From positions 37,001,974-37,065,973 of the forward strand of contig NC_067121.1 of the NCBI RefSeq assembly GCF_021347895.1: a DNA stretch of 64,000 nucleotides, written 5' to 3'. Each line of letters opens with the position of its first letter. Position 1 is the first letter of the stretch. Shown one piece after another: positions 1 to 10,750 of the stretch. This stretch comes from Acanthochromis polyacanthus. Lineage: Eukaryota; Chordata; Actinopteri; Pomacentridae. The notes beneath the pieces are model-generated. The model made no database searches. It was not told the DNA's origin and saw only the letters and a program-made list of their open reading frames with translations. The translations under genes were made by a program, and so were the position numbers.

Positions 1-457
1 AAAATACATCTTAGTGCATGTTTAATTTACCAACATCATGCTGTATTTGTAAGCAGATAGGTTTGTGCAGAATCAATAAACTAACTATGCTTGAAAGGGA
101 CAAAAAATATATAATATGGTCCTATATAGTAGGGCTCATCTTAGATAACTCATGAATATGCTTGGACTTTGCATGTGTTTTCAATGTAATGTATTTTTAG
201 CTACAAATGACAACATTAGCTTAACAGTTTTTCTACAAAGTGGAATCTGTGAAATTGAGAATATCTGTTTGTCTCTCGTTTTAATGACAACAGCATTCAA
301 GCTGTATGGACACCACTATTTTTTTCAGACCTAAGAAGCCATGCTGTCCCACCACGATGTGACAATGTTCCAAAGAGCTTCTTGTAAGGTCAAGAATGTT
401 TGGATTTCTGAATCTTAAAGTGCCTAAATGTTCAGTGCAGTTGAAGTGCAGTTGGTA
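1..457. other. No recognised feature
   Basis: AT-rich sequence with only short chance reading frames. No splice-bounded exon, repeat end or RNA gene was recognised. Confidence 0.5.
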
Positions 458-706
458 GGGGGGCGGAATGGCTCAGAGGGTAGAGTGGCCGTCTTGTAAC
501 CAGAGGGTTGCCAGTTCGATCCTTGGCCCAAAGAGCTCAAGTCGAGGTGTCCCTGAGGAAGACACCGACCCCCTAATTGCTCCTGGTGGGTCATGGTTTA
601 TGGCAGCTTCCGCCATGAATGAGTTTCTTGGGTCAGTGTGATACAATTTTCCATCCTTGAGTATGAAATGGTTCACATGACCAACAAGAAAAGCACTTGG
701 AGAGCG
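458..706 (+). repeat. tRNA-derived SINE
   Basis: The 5' part is tRNA-like. It has an A-box-like stretch (TGGCTCAGAGGGTAGAG, 469-485), an anticodon-loop-like CTTGTAA, and a B-box-like GGTTGCCAGTTCGATCC (506-522), the two internal promoter elements of RNA polymerase III. The body carries GTGTCCCTGAGGAAGACACC and a GGCAGCTTCCGCCAT segment, which I recognise from common teleost SINEs. The sequence has decayed from the family pattern, and the 3' boundary near the AAAAGCACTTGG segment is approximate. No target duplication was found. The call as a SINE is firm; the family name is left open. Confidence 0.85.
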
Positions 707-719
707 TAGTTCTCCGCTT

Positions 720-1224
720 GCTTAGTTCTACGTCCATGTTTTCACTGTCATATTGCTACATAATGAGCAGTGCTCTGCTTGAACTTGGGACGCAGCCATA
801 AAACAGGTAAACAATCACTGCAATTTGTGTTGAACAAGATCAACTGATGAATGTCATCTGAATGCTGCTTCCATGGAAGTATACAACTTAGGTCTACAGA
901 ATAAACACGCTCATGTATGTGGTCAATACCAAGTCAATGCCACTCATCCGTTTCAGTTTGATGGTTGACTGAAAATTTCAATTTGAGCGGTTGAAAAGGT
1001 GACAAAGGTTACGCTTAGGTACATCCAGTGGTATTCTCCTTCCAGAAGAAAACTCGAGTGAACTGAAACCTACTGGAGCATTTTGGCATTAGAATATAGT
1101 AAGACTATATAAGATATGTAGAAAACATCTTGTTATAAAAAGAAGTATTGTTAAATTTCTGTCAGTTTAACCACCGTGTTGTTGTCAAAGCAGAAGAGGG
1201 TGAATAAAAATCAACAATTTCTTT
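720..1224. other. No recognised feature
   Basis: Spacer between the SINE and the exon-like block that starts at 1225. Nothing supportable was seen. Confidence 0.5.
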
Positions 1225-1767
1225 TCACTTATGCAAGCATTCCACATGCAAGTTTGTACTGTTCCGTGGTATACCTTCTTGCCAGCTGTTCCTGCTCAGC
1301 CATGACTCATCCTGCTTCAGAAGCACATGGCTGGTCGTTAAACTCCTGAGCTTTTTCTCCTTCAGTGCTGCTTCCTGTCTCGCAGCTTTGTCCTTGGCGC
1401 CCACTGATGTCATGCTGTGGCGTATCTTCTTGTCCTCTGGTCTTTTTCTTTGAATATTTTCTATCTGCTTCTGTTTCAGCAACGTGTGTGTTTCACAGTT
1501 AGCACGGAGTTTGAAAATAGACACGACGTTGAAAGAGGCTTCCACCAGTGAAACATTCACAATGCAGCCTTTCACGGCTTGGATGGGATCCAGATATATT
1601 TCAATGTCAAACACAGTAGCCCACCATCTCACGGTGGTCTCTCCTTCTTTGAAAGTTGACAGGCTTTGGTCAGCGGAAAATACCAGAGCCTCTCGATGAG
1701 CATCCACATCACCGGGTAGAAACTGGCCCAACATCTCAATTATTTTTCTCAGCCTAACATCTCATGT
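1225..1767 (-). CDS. Exon-like open block of an unidentified protein, possible terminal exon
   Basis: The minus strand is open from about 1767 (LRKIIEMLGQFLPGD...) to a TGA at 1225-1227, roughly 180 codons. The translation looks like real protein. It has a mixed alpha/beta-looking front (ETTVRWWATVFDIEIYLDP) followed by a lysine- and glutamate-rich stretch (KQKQIENIQRKRPEDKK, AARQEAALKEKKLR) that could form a coiled coil. An AG lies just upstream (GATGTTAG then GCTG), so this may be a last coding exon. I do not recognise the protein. A second minus-strand block at 3070-3298 ends in a good splice donor and may belong to the same gene, although no phase-matched join between them was found. A recent pseudogene fragment is equally possible. 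Confidence 0.4.
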
Positions 1768-2320
1768 GTCAGAATTCCCCTTGCATGTGAGTCAACAGCA
1801 GACAGGCGCTGCAGGGTCATGCTTCCTATGATGACTTTTTTAGATGTATTTTCCACGTGCAGTGTTTTCCTGAAATACCTGGTCCATGAAGAGATTACAC
1901 AGTTGAAATGAAGACGGCATTCAGGCAGAGTTGTGTCTCTATTTCACTGGTAGTAGAAAGAATTGCTTTGGTTTCTGAATTTAAAGTTATTGTTCTCTGC
2001 CTTTGTAATTTCCAACAGATGCTTTACCTTCTTTCTGAAGATCTTCTAAATCATCTCAATCATATATTGCCACCATTTTTACTACTCCTGCCATTGCCTG
2101 TTTCCTCCTCCACTCCTTGTTGCCTGCAGGAAGTTTTTTTCTTCCTCTTTGTGTGTCTTTGTGCTCAGTTGCAGGAGTGTAAACAGGTTCACAAGCTGCA
2201 TTAGAAGCCTGCTTCTATTGCTGTGTATGACCTCTCTGCTCTGCGAGAATGTGGGCTCCACTCATGCATTCTACAGATGGTTAAGCTGCTTCCCCAGACC
2301 TCCTGCCAAATATGTCCCTC
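1768..2320. other. No recognised feature (possible intron of the flanking exon-like blocks)
   Basis: Contains short pyrimidine-rich stretches but no exon or repeat that can be defended. If the minus-strand blocks on either side are one gene, this is intron. Confidence 0.35.
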
Positions 2321-2600
2321 ATCGGCTCAGCTTGTCTCCCAGCTTCTCTTTGCCATGCCCTGCTCAGGATTTCTCACCACACTGTTCCACCCAGGCTCCC
2401 AGCTATCATCTCAAGTCTCTGCCCCAACCCAAGGTCCCAGCCGAGGACTCGGCCCAAGCCTGGCTCTCAGATTCCCAGAGTCTCATCCAGCCAGAGTCCA
2501 CATTCTGCTGCTCCTATGGAATAAGCTCTCTGTTTTACTATCCATCTGCCTCCTGCTCTTGGTGTCTGCACTTGGGACTGTGAGCCTAGCTATGACAACT
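2321..2600 (+). repeat. LTR-like retroelement remnant
   Basis: A C-rich, internally repetitive stretch (CCCAGCTT, GGCTCCCAGCT and similar) leads to ATGGAATAAG near 2517, a weak polyadenylation-like signal. It then runs to TCTGCACTTGGGACTGTGA...ATGACA at 2564-2599. Fish LTRs often end in a CTGCATTTGGGTC...TGACA tail, and this fits a decayed version. The 5' end and target duplication were not found. Open frames here (2149-2843) are low-complexity and not believed to be genes. Confidence 0.35.
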
Positions 2601-2604
2601 TGTC

Positions 2605-3069
2605 ATAAGAGAGAAAGGTTTGTGAAACCTATTGTCATGTACTATATTACTATATGTCTTTTAGCCACTCACAAGTTGTTGTGGATAGGCTGTCTGAATC
2701 TGTCTGCCTCTCGACCCACGTACACCTCTCTTGCAGGCAGCAATTTGTCTGTGTTCAATTCAAGAGCTGCCAGAATCCTGGGTTCTGGCTTCACAACAGT
2801 ATGCAAGGAAGCTGCTCGTCATTCGACTCTGAGGAAGATGTAATTCTGACTGAGAGATAGTTGTGAATTTCCACCATGCAGTCTATCACATCTTATCAAA
2901 GATAGAGCAATTTGGTATTGCTTTTCCCAGTGACTGATGACTTAAAGTACTCACCTTGGTCTGGGTTTGGAGATCACCTCCATTTCTAACTATACAAGCT
3001 TTATAAGAATCACATTAAGTGGGAGAATCTCAGTTGTGGATTGTATTTAATTCTAAAGACATACCTCTA
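2605..3069. other. No recognised feature
   Basis: Ordinary AT-rich sequence between the LTR-like block and the splice donor at 3068. Nothing supportable was seen. Confidence 0.4.
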
Positions 3070-3298
3070 GCCTCCTGATGTCTCCCTTCAGTATAGCCAG
3101 AACCTCAGTGTAAATACTGAGATGACGCTCTCTTTTGATGACTTCATGCCAAACTTTCTTGACAACTCTCTTTTCATCTGCTGTTGCCTTGGAAGAGAAC
3201 ATTTGTGAAAACAAACCCCTACAAAGCTGCATGCACTCACTGACCACAATATTAAGATATAATTCAGCCAGAGGATAGGCCAACTTTGAAAACAACAT
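3069..3298 (-). CDS. Possible internal exon ending in a consensus splice donor
   Basis: On the minus strand the frame LAYPLAELYLNIVVSEC... through TADEKRVVKKVWHEVIKRER to LKGDIRRLE is open. It stops being protein-like exactly at CTAGAG|GTATGTC, a good splice donor (exon end near 3069). A pyrimidine-rich run ending TTCCAAG just before GCAACAGCAGATG (near 3190) could be the acceptor, in which case the true exon is only 3069-3189. The amphipathic, lysine-rich helix fits a cytoplasmic or structural protein, but I do not recognise the family. It may pair with the block at 1225-1767. The upstream limit is uncertain. Confidence 0.35.
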
Positions 3299-3599
3299 GA
3301 GTGTTTTTCACTCAGTGGGATTTCTAAGTGATGGACCCAGAGTGTCATAGCCACTGCTGAAATCACTCTGAACGCCTCTGTGGATTCAATGAAGCACGGA
3401 TCTACAAGTCAAAGTAAATGCACTCATGGTGTGCAAGTGCAAGTAAAAGCAGCATTGGGTGGGTAAAATAATAAAAGAGTAATAAAAGAGTACAATGTAA
3501 GAGACTGATATGTGAAAATTCTAAGAAGGCTAAAGTAGAGTAAAATCTTGTTTTTTTTAATCCTTTGTGTCTTCTATTTCATGTATTACTGTAATGCTC
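3299..3599. other. No recognised feature
   Basis: Includes a short imperfect AATAAAAGAGT duplication near 3470-3492 but no recognisable element. Confidence 0.4.
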
Positions 3600-3891
3600 G
3601 GTGATTCTAGGGATTGTATAGGATAGGCAAAATAAGCTTCGGCTTCTGCCTATTCCTCTTTCAGTTACAGAACGTGTAAAAAATTCTTATTGTATATACA
3701 TTTTTTTTTTTTTCTGGAGGTTTTGGGTTTTTTTTGTTTGTTGCTTTTCTTTTTCATCTTTTTTTTGAGAGGAGTAGGGGATGAGGAAAGAGTAAGAGAA
3801 GAAAAGGCGGGAAAGGAAAAAAACATTTGTTTGTTGTAATTTTTGTAACCGAAATAAACCATTCATTCATTCATTCATTCATTCATTCATG
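3600..3891 (+). repeat. LINE 3' end with (ATTC)n tail
   Basis: The stretch GGATAGGCAAAATAAGC...GGCTTCTGCCTATTCC resembles the 3' untranslated region of teleost LINEs. Long T runs and a purine-rich segment follow, then AATAAA at 3853-3858 and seven to eight ATTC units at 3861-3890. Some LINE clades (L2/CR1-like) end in short microsatellite tails instead of poly(A), and this arrangement fits. The element is severely 5'-truncated and has no coding sequence. No target duplication was identified. Confidence 0.65.
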
Positions 3892-6800
3892 ACCATGATA
3901 GCTTTCTGTCGCAGCGGCAGGCTCCATAACATGACAGTGAGGGTGAACGACAGAGTTTGCATGGCTTTCATGTATGTTGAATTTTGTCTCATTCCCTTTG
4001 TGCTTCAATTTCAAACTAAACTGTATGCAAAAGTACGACTTGACTGCAACGACGACCAATCAGATTAGAAGTCAGATTAGAACTATAATGAATGTAATCC
4101 AGGTACTGTCAAAATGCGAACATGAGTTAAAGTTTAGTCTGTTGCCCTTTTCCATAAGGGTCACTGAAAAACATGGAATGGCACATATAAAACTGAATTA
4201 CAGAAACTGCATTATGCTGTTGAATATGGTGTCAAATAGAAGCTAGGAAACACCTGCGGACAACAAATGGTTGATCTAAATCTTGTTGTCGCTGTGGCAT
4301 GAACTGCTTATGTCCTTTAAGTAGTGAATAAAAGAGTATCCCAGCTGCAGACATTGGTGGCAGAGGCCCAGTACACCACATTTAATCCACTCTGGAGGCG
4401 TGTGCAGTTATACAAAGCAGCAGACAAATGGAAGGAGATGCACAAAGAGATGTATGTAAAAGAAAGAAAAAAGATGAGGAAGAGCTTTGTTCACACATGA
4501 AAGTCCTTTACTGAGAGTTTAACAAATGAGTGAAGAGCAGAAGCCAGATATCAAACCATGGAGGGTGTCAAAAGTGTTCTCAGTGGAGAAGCTGCCACAG
4601 CCAAAGTCAATGAGTCGGTTCACCAGAGTTGAATTCCACCAGGACGCTTTGTGGCTTTGTGCCTTGTGAAAGTTGCCCTTTCAGAGCATGTCGATGGCTG
4701 CGTCCACCAGCTGCCTCAGGATCATCTGGGACAGACACAGAGGAAAAGTCGAAAGGCACCACAAGGCCTCATTCTCTGTTGATTCTTCACAGTTTAGGAA
4801 AGTGCATGACAGAAATCGACAAAATGTAACCAGTTGGGGAAAAAATGACACCGAAACACTGGTGGCATTTCAAAGGAGGATGTGAGTGTCTCATTCCCAG
4901 CTGTCTTTTAGAACAGACATGTTCTCTTGAACTCTTCATGCTCAGGAAATCTCGTGTCAAGAAGTAGTCTTAACTGATAACCAATTCGTTATTTTTCCTG
5001 ATGAAATAACACTAAACTATGGCCGTAATGCACCTATAAATTAGCTAGTTGTGAGACAGCTGAGTCAGTTTAGTCAGTCAGTCATGAGTCAATGCAAGTT
5101 TTGTTAATTTAGGCTCATTTGCTTGTAAATCCCCAGTCAAACTGGCCTTTCAAACAAACGAAAAAGAATAATATGCTGAAAATGGAAACAGAATCACTGC
5201 TACAGCAGATTCTCTAATTGGGAAAAAATGAATTCTTAGGAGGTTTTTGCATTATATTCACTTCCTGGACTTTGACATGCATCTTTTATTTGACCCTGTT
5301 CTGTCAAATCATAGATATTTTATCAAAGAGACATGGTTTATAATGAGTTATTTTGCTGGATTTACTTCCTATAAAAACAATGTGAGCATGTCAGAAACCA
5401 AACTGAGCAAGGTACTGTCGCTGGCTAAGAGAAGCTGTTGCAACCTGCCTTTGTTAGTGTTCGCCATTAGCGCTGTCACTGCACTTCACCTGCTAACCAT
5501 ACAAGTAATTCTGTTTTACACCAAAGGTTTAGACAAGCTTATTTCCAAACATCTTGGAAGAACTTTCTGGTGGCAGTCTGGTGAAAGTCAAAAGAACTGT
5601 GATTACTGTAACTATTGTGGTGTTTTAAACTAACTCTGACAAACTCAGTTGGCCTATTGGTATTCTTGGACGAAATGGGTCTTTCTGTGATGAGTACTGA
5701 TTTATTGTCCATAATGTACCAGTCTAGCGGGGACACAGCGGTGGACTGCCCAACTTCAGCGTAAAAGGCCACATCAAAAAGAAAATTGTACACCTTTCTG
5801 TTGCAGAGCTACAGGAAGTAAATGTCCAGACATAAATGGCCTGCTACACACAAAACTGGCAGTTTTACTGACGCTACAGATTCAGAAAAGGTTCAGATTG
5901 GAACACTTTGTGCTCGACATCAGATCAGATTATTCACTGCTCATTTAAACCTCACACCCATGTGACTGATGATACCCAGCAAGGCACGAAAAAATCTTAT
6001 TTGGTTGATACTTTCTGTAGATGAGTGAATCTTTGTAAATGTTCAGAGCATGTTGAGAAAATTTAGGGCAAATTCACGATATTTCTCAATTTACACTATA
6101 ACTCTAATTCTGGTAATAAAGATCCAGTTTCCTGTAAATTCAGCAACAGGTCAATATTTACCAGAACACAGGCCAATGCGCTACTATTAAAAGGAAATTT
6201 GGAGAAATTTAGTAGCCATATCCACTCAGCAGCATTTTGTTGACAAATACATGCTCCTTATAAATTGGTCAAAGTGCTAATGGCATTTTGTTTTTAATTC
6301 TAATCCATGTGTATCACTCTGTCACATCAGTACAGAATTACAGCATCTCACACCAAGTTATCTGTATCAGCTTTTTATCAGACTGTGGACCAGTTTTGTG
6401 TGTGTTTCTGGATGTACTGTATGTTAAAGGATCTCAGGCAAAGAGGTGGCAATTTTATTCATTGTTCATTCACAACATCTCTACACAACACTACAATACA
6501 TGCAGTTGTTCATTCTGCTGCTTTAACAGAAGGATGTAAGAGTGACTCCATTAGGATTTCCTGCTGGCAACCTGTATTCTCTAGCACAATTTATGAGGAA
6601 CTACAGAGCATTTACTATATGTGAAAACAAGCGGAGTGAATGATGGACAGGTAGCCTGGTGGAAGCCACCAACTGAGCAGCACTTTATTCTTTTTCCACT
6701 GGCTAAAACCCCCGCTGTGCGCACACACACCAAAGCCATATATCCACTAATGCACACTGCAGCTGGTCAGCTTCACTCAGCTTTGTCTATGAGAGTACAA

Positions 6801-8370
6801 GTGTGTGTTTGCCTCAATGGATGGAGGATCATGTCCTCCTCATTATATGGAAAAAAATGGAGATTTGCTCGACCAGAGGCAGTCATCAACTGCCTCTGAA
6901 AACTGGAAGCAAACTGATTTCTTGCTTCAGTATTCGGTGTTAAACTGACTTCAATATATAGGATTCCCACTGAACCCCTCCTGCCTCATGCTGGTTTACT
7001 TATGAACCAACAGCAGTGAACACAGCAGCAAAGTCCAACTCACCATTGAGTTCCAAAGTACCCCGTGTCCTCCGCACACCAGGCACAGCTGGTAACTCAC
7101 AGGTGAACTCGCAGGACATCACAAGTAGTTACACATGTATGCTAATGCTTCTTCAGTGCTATACCTTAGTTTTAAAAGCCATTCTCTGGGTGGTTTGTAT
7201 GCTTGCTGGTTATTGCACAAGAATTTCAAATTGTAAATCTCAGCCAGTTTGCATAACAGAAAAGGACATGATAAAACAGTTGGATTGCTGTTTTCATGTT
7301 GCAGACTTTTATTATTAAAATCACACTCACAGACTGTGGATCAAATTATTTTTGTTTTGCGTTTTTGTCAGGCACATTGCTCTGAATTTGCCTGGATGTA
7401 GACTTTAGGAGAGAGACACAGGAGATATGTCCCTTCCACAATTTAGAACATGTGCATTTGTTATCTCCAGTAAACAAAGAAAAAGAGCCCTAAGCCTTTT
7501 ATTTTGAAAATCCATATAACTTTTACTCTACAACATGTCAAACACAGATTTGTGTGATTTTACCTAGCTGTGAAGAAAGTTTTGAACATTAATAGAAATT
7601 TCCTAAAACATTCACAGGCTATTGAAGTCCAAGAGTTGATAAATGAAACAATAAAAACGATTTAATGTATTATTGATGCAAAAAGGTGCCAGATGTACAT
7701 GTAAGGAGATTACTGCCCCAAACAAAAGAAACAAAAAAGTCCTAAATATATGCTGAATCAGTAGGGATAATACTGAATGAGAAAAGTTGATCCCCAGCAG
7801 TTTTTAGCATTGGAAATCAGTATAAAATTCCTGAGAATTTCATTGCATTATATTTCATCACATTTTGAATTATCACCTGAGGCCTGGATTTTCTGTTTTT
7901 TGGTGGGTTTTGTAACATAAATTAGGAGATTTCTGTTATTAATAGATGCAGAAAAGGAACACATTACTGTATTTTTTAAAAAATCCCCAAAATGCAGGAA
8001 TTTAGTTGAAGCTTCAAATTTTTTTCGGAGAAGATTGCCAACTCCCTCTAAACTAAAACTACGCCTTTGTTTCTGTAACTGATCAGAGTTTGGTGAAGAG
8101 TGGGTAGTGAGGAGAATATCAAAAGCATATGAGAAAACAATATCAACAGACTTGCCTGTGGGCCAGCTGCTGCTGCAAAAATGCATCTTCATTATTGAGT
8201 CAGTGGTGTTTTACTGTGTTTGGCAGAGTGTGACAGCACAGGGCTCAGTAGATATAACCGCTGTAATTCATTTGGTAATGATTTATCCTTCTCATTCTCT
8301 CTCCTGAACTAGCTTGGCTATCTCCCCGAGCTGAAAAAAAAATAAGGGTCTGAATTTCAAAGAAACCCCT
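3892..8370. other. Long stretch with no recognised feature
   Basis: About 4.5 kb of AT-rich sequence. The longest frame, 5247-5633 plus, has a hydrophobic middle (LPLLVFAISAVTALHLL). It lacks a credible start context, splice sites or any family resemblance and is treated as chance. No repeat boundaries were recognised. Confidence 0.45.
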
Positions 8371-8373
8371 GAA

Positions 8374-8690
8374 TTGAGATGTGGCTGTATACCTTTCCCC
8401 CACCATGTCTCCTTAATTCCCCGCCGGTTCCTGGAATTATGGGATGACAGGTACACGGCAGCATGCCAGCAACCCCTTAAAGTTTCCCGAAAGACGCTTC
8501 TCAGGCTGGATCATCAAGCTGCGTGTGCGCTGGCTTATCGATCCTTCCCAGGCTTAGAGGAAGAAAGAGGAAAGGAGAGGAAGCGGCGGATTCAAGCTGT
8601 GCTGCCTGAACAGCAGGATGAGCAGCTGTGAAAGAGGAGGCAGAAGACAAAGAGATGGGGAGAGTGAAAAGAGACAAACATACATTGTTG
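8374..8690. other. CpG-richer block of unknown role
   Basis: This stretch is clearly richer in G, C and CpG than its surroundings (CCCCGCCGGTTCC, AAGCGGCGGATT). It ends in a purine-rich run (GAGGAAGAAAGAGGAAAGG and onward). Such blocks can be promoters, 5' untranslated exons or decayed repeats. No TATA box, splice donor or convincing start codon decides between them. Confidence 0.2.
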
Positions 8691-9057
8691 TGCCCTCAGG
8701 CTAGCTAAAGTTGGGCTGTACCATGATACGTTAGCCGGATTGAGAACTCTCAGTAAACACACCTGTTTGAATTACTCTGTAAGAGCTTTGAGTAATGGTT
8801 TAATTGAATATGATCACAGTGATATTACAAAAGATGTGACTGTTTGCGGTCCTTGTAAATTCTTGCCACAGGCGTGTATCAGTGTTATAGAATGGTCTGA
8901 CTACACCTCATTATCGTTCTAGGAAAGAAATGAGGAAAGAAACACTCTGGCTTGTTTGTATTTATTTAAACTAGAGCTTTGATTTTATTAGGACTATATA
9001 TTTGTCCATTACAGAAAAATAACGTTTTAAATTTAAAAAAAACAACAAAACTTCGTG

Positions 9058-9256
9058 ATGGCAGCTTGGAAAGGTGTGGTTGTGTGCAAATTGTGCAACA
9101 AAGAATTTTCTTATCACTGCAGCACTTCAAGCCTACAGCATCACCTCAATGTAAAACATGTTGCTGCGAGGACAGACATTAGAGCTAACGTTAGCTACTA
9201 CAATCCTGGTACACGCAAACGGGCCATAGACGAGGGCTGGAACACAAATGGACTGG
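9058..9256 (+). pseudogene. hAT-type transposase N-terminal fragment with BED zinc finger
   Basis: The frame starting ATGGCAGCTTGG encodes AWKGVVVCKLCNKEFSYHC and then a run ending LQHHLNVKH. This is a BED-type zinc finger: a CxxC pair (CKLC) followed about 20 residues later by a histidine pair (HLNVKH). BED fingers bind DNA at the N terminus of hAT transposases and of host ZBED proteins derived from them. The fragment continues with RAIDEGWNTNG and then runs directly into an unrelated antisense LINE sequence at about 9257. Nothing of the catalytic RNase-H-like domain follows. It is therefore a broken remnant, either a decayed hAT element or an orphaned exon. Confidence 0.7.
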
Positions 9257-9458
9257 TACATTGAGAGCTTCGCTCTGCCGATCAGCTCCCTCTTCACCAC
9301 AATCCCCCCATTACTGCTGCCGCCGCACCAATCCGCATGTCTGTCTCACACTCCATTTTGCCATCACTCTTGAACTAGATCAAGAGATACTTGAACGCCT
9401 CTAACCCAAAGGGAGCAATCCACCAGTTTCCGGCAGAGACCCATGGCCTCAGACATCT
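9257..9458 (-). repeat. LINE reverse-transcriptase fragment
   Basis: Read on the minus strand this matches the C-terminal reverse-transcriptase region of teleost non-LTR retrotransposons. It starts TCTGAGGCCATGGGTCTCTG, with VDCSLWV, then a GVQVSL segment where the family has a FKYLG motif, and later VVKRELIGRAKLSMY. It contains stops and a frame change and is only ~200 bp long, so it is a dead internal fragment with neither end of the LINE. It abuts the BED-finger remnant with no spacer. The exact clade (Rex or RTE-like) was not decided. Confidence 0.7.
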
Positions 9459-9459
9459 G

Positions 9460-10078
9460 TATTTATCTGTGCAGAAGAAAAAATGCAATTAATAGATGAA
9501 ACATAAACATTTTAGTTCTTTTGAATCAATGAATATCTTCATAGATTCAGTCATCAACCAAATCTATTTGAACTGGAAAACTTTACTTATTGTGTCAAAT
9601 ACTGGAATTATTGATTAAAATACAACTGATCACGATTAATTAATTACAAAGCCTTGACTTAATTAGATACATTTTTAATGGCGTCCCACCACTACTTGAA
9701 ATCAATCTCAGTCATCTTAGGTGATGAAAACCTCATGATGCAGCAGTCACTTCCGTGTAAAATAACGACAGGGGAATTGTTATGGTGGAACATTGGCACG
9801 CAGACATGTGAGTACTGTCACTAGTAATTCGCTTGGAAGTTGCTGTTTCTGGTAGCAAAGGGGATTTTGGAAACAAAGCCATGTAGAAGGAAATGTGAAT
9901 GTTTTGGCCGGCTGATAACAATACCAGTGACCAATACTTGGAACCAATACCCACTTGCAATAAAAATGTAAATCCTGCTCTCAAAAATTTAAAATAACAC
10001 AAGTTGCAACACCTAACTTTGTAGAAATGCCTTTTTTCATTTATGTTGTACATCTAGTTTTTCAAAAGAAACTTTTAG
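9460..10078. other. No recognised feature
   Basis: AT-rich spacer between the LINE fragment and the TTAA-flanked element. Confidence 0.45.
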
Positions 10079-10107
10079 TTAAAGACCCACCGAGGAAGAT
10101 TTTAGCA

Positions 10108-10141
10108 GAAATGTAGCGTTGCTTCGGCAACGCTACATTTC
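10108..10141. repeat. Perfect 15-bp hairpin with a TTCG loop
   Basis: GAAATGTAGCGTTGC is followed by TTCG and then by its exact reverse complement. In RNA form the closing pair and loop would be C(UUCG)G, an unusually stable tetraloop. It lies 25 bases inside the left terminal repeat of the host element and may be a transposase-binding or DNA-structure feature, or simply a recent palindrome. Confidence 0.9.
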
Positions 10142-10324
10142 CCATGAGCCTTGGCGTGCACTGTCGCAAACCATCGTACCCACACAGTGTTTTTGCCACA
10201 AAGTTAGTCAACTAAACCAGTCACAGTCAAACTAATCCCATAGTCTACTAACCACACATCGCAAGCAACACACACAAAAGACAAAAGAATTATATCAAAC
10301 TTACAAAGAGCTAAAGTTACGTAC

Positions 10325-10497
10325 CTGTCTTGGAGAAGCACAGCCAGCTCGGCATCTGTTTTGATTCCTTTTTGCTCCCGGAATTCTCTCCACCTCTGAA
10401 ATGCCTGTCCAAGATGAACTTTTCTTTTGCTTCATTGTCGATCTGACAACCTTTTTGCTTGCGGACTTTCCTCCGTTCGCTTACGTTTGCGCTCCAT
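10325..10497 (-). pseudogene. First coding exon of a transposon protein, with an in-frame stop
   Basis: A minus-strand ATG at 10497 opens MERKRKRTEESPQAKRLSDR. Codon 22 is TGA, probably from an arginine codon, and the frame then resumes with VHLGQAFQRWREFREQKGIK and TDAELAVLLQD. It ends at a strong splice donor, GACAG|GTACGTAA (exon end 10325). The module with a basic N terminus followed by FxRWRxFxxxKGxKTDAELAxxL occurs in uncharacterised teleost transposon proteins. I assign it only to that broad group. One nonsense change and the absence of downstream exons make this copy non-functional. The exon lies wholly within the TTAA-flanked element, which explains its presence here. Confidence 0.55.
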
Positions 10498-10750
10498 GTG
10501 TGCCGTCTTCTCAACCAACGCTCCGCTCTGCTACTGCTAAAAATAACTAGCTACGCTCCGTCAGCGCACGCACACCGTATTTGCTGTAAATTGCTCCGTC
10601 TCTCACAGGAAATTCTAGACGAGTCGCCAAAAAATTTATAAAATACAAATATTTACAAAACCAAAATGATTCATGAATCGAAAATGGGGGCATTAATAAG
10701 TGTAAATAACGAAGATGCAAGCATAAAAATCTTCCTCGGTGGGTCTTTAA

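Larger units (their letters stand above)
10079..10750. mobile_element. TTAA-flanked inverted-repeat DNA transposon, non-autonomous
   Basis: The two ends are perfect inverted repeats: TTAAAGACCCACCGAGG... at 10079 and its reverse complement ending ...CCTCGGTGGGTCTTTAA at 10750, matching for about 25 bases. TTAA sits at both edges, the target duplication typical of piggyBac-type elements. However, the termini read AGACCC rather than the usual CCC, so superfamily assignment is tentative. Inside are a perfect hairpin (10108-10141) and one minus-strand exon (10325-10497) of a transposon-type protein. The total of ~670 bp is too short for an autonomous element, so this looks like an internal-deletion derivative that kept its first coding exon. 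The identical ends suggest a fairly young insertion. Confidence 0.75.

Noticed and set aside
2149..2843. Several overlapping plus-strand frames up to 206 codons
   Set aside because: Low-complexity serine/proline/leucine composition in three frames at once, coinciding with an LTR-like repetitive block. No family resemblance.
5247..5633. 128-codon plus-strand frame with a hydrophobic centre
   Set aside because: No recognised domain, no credible start context or splice sites. One hydrophobic run is not enough in AT-rich DNA.
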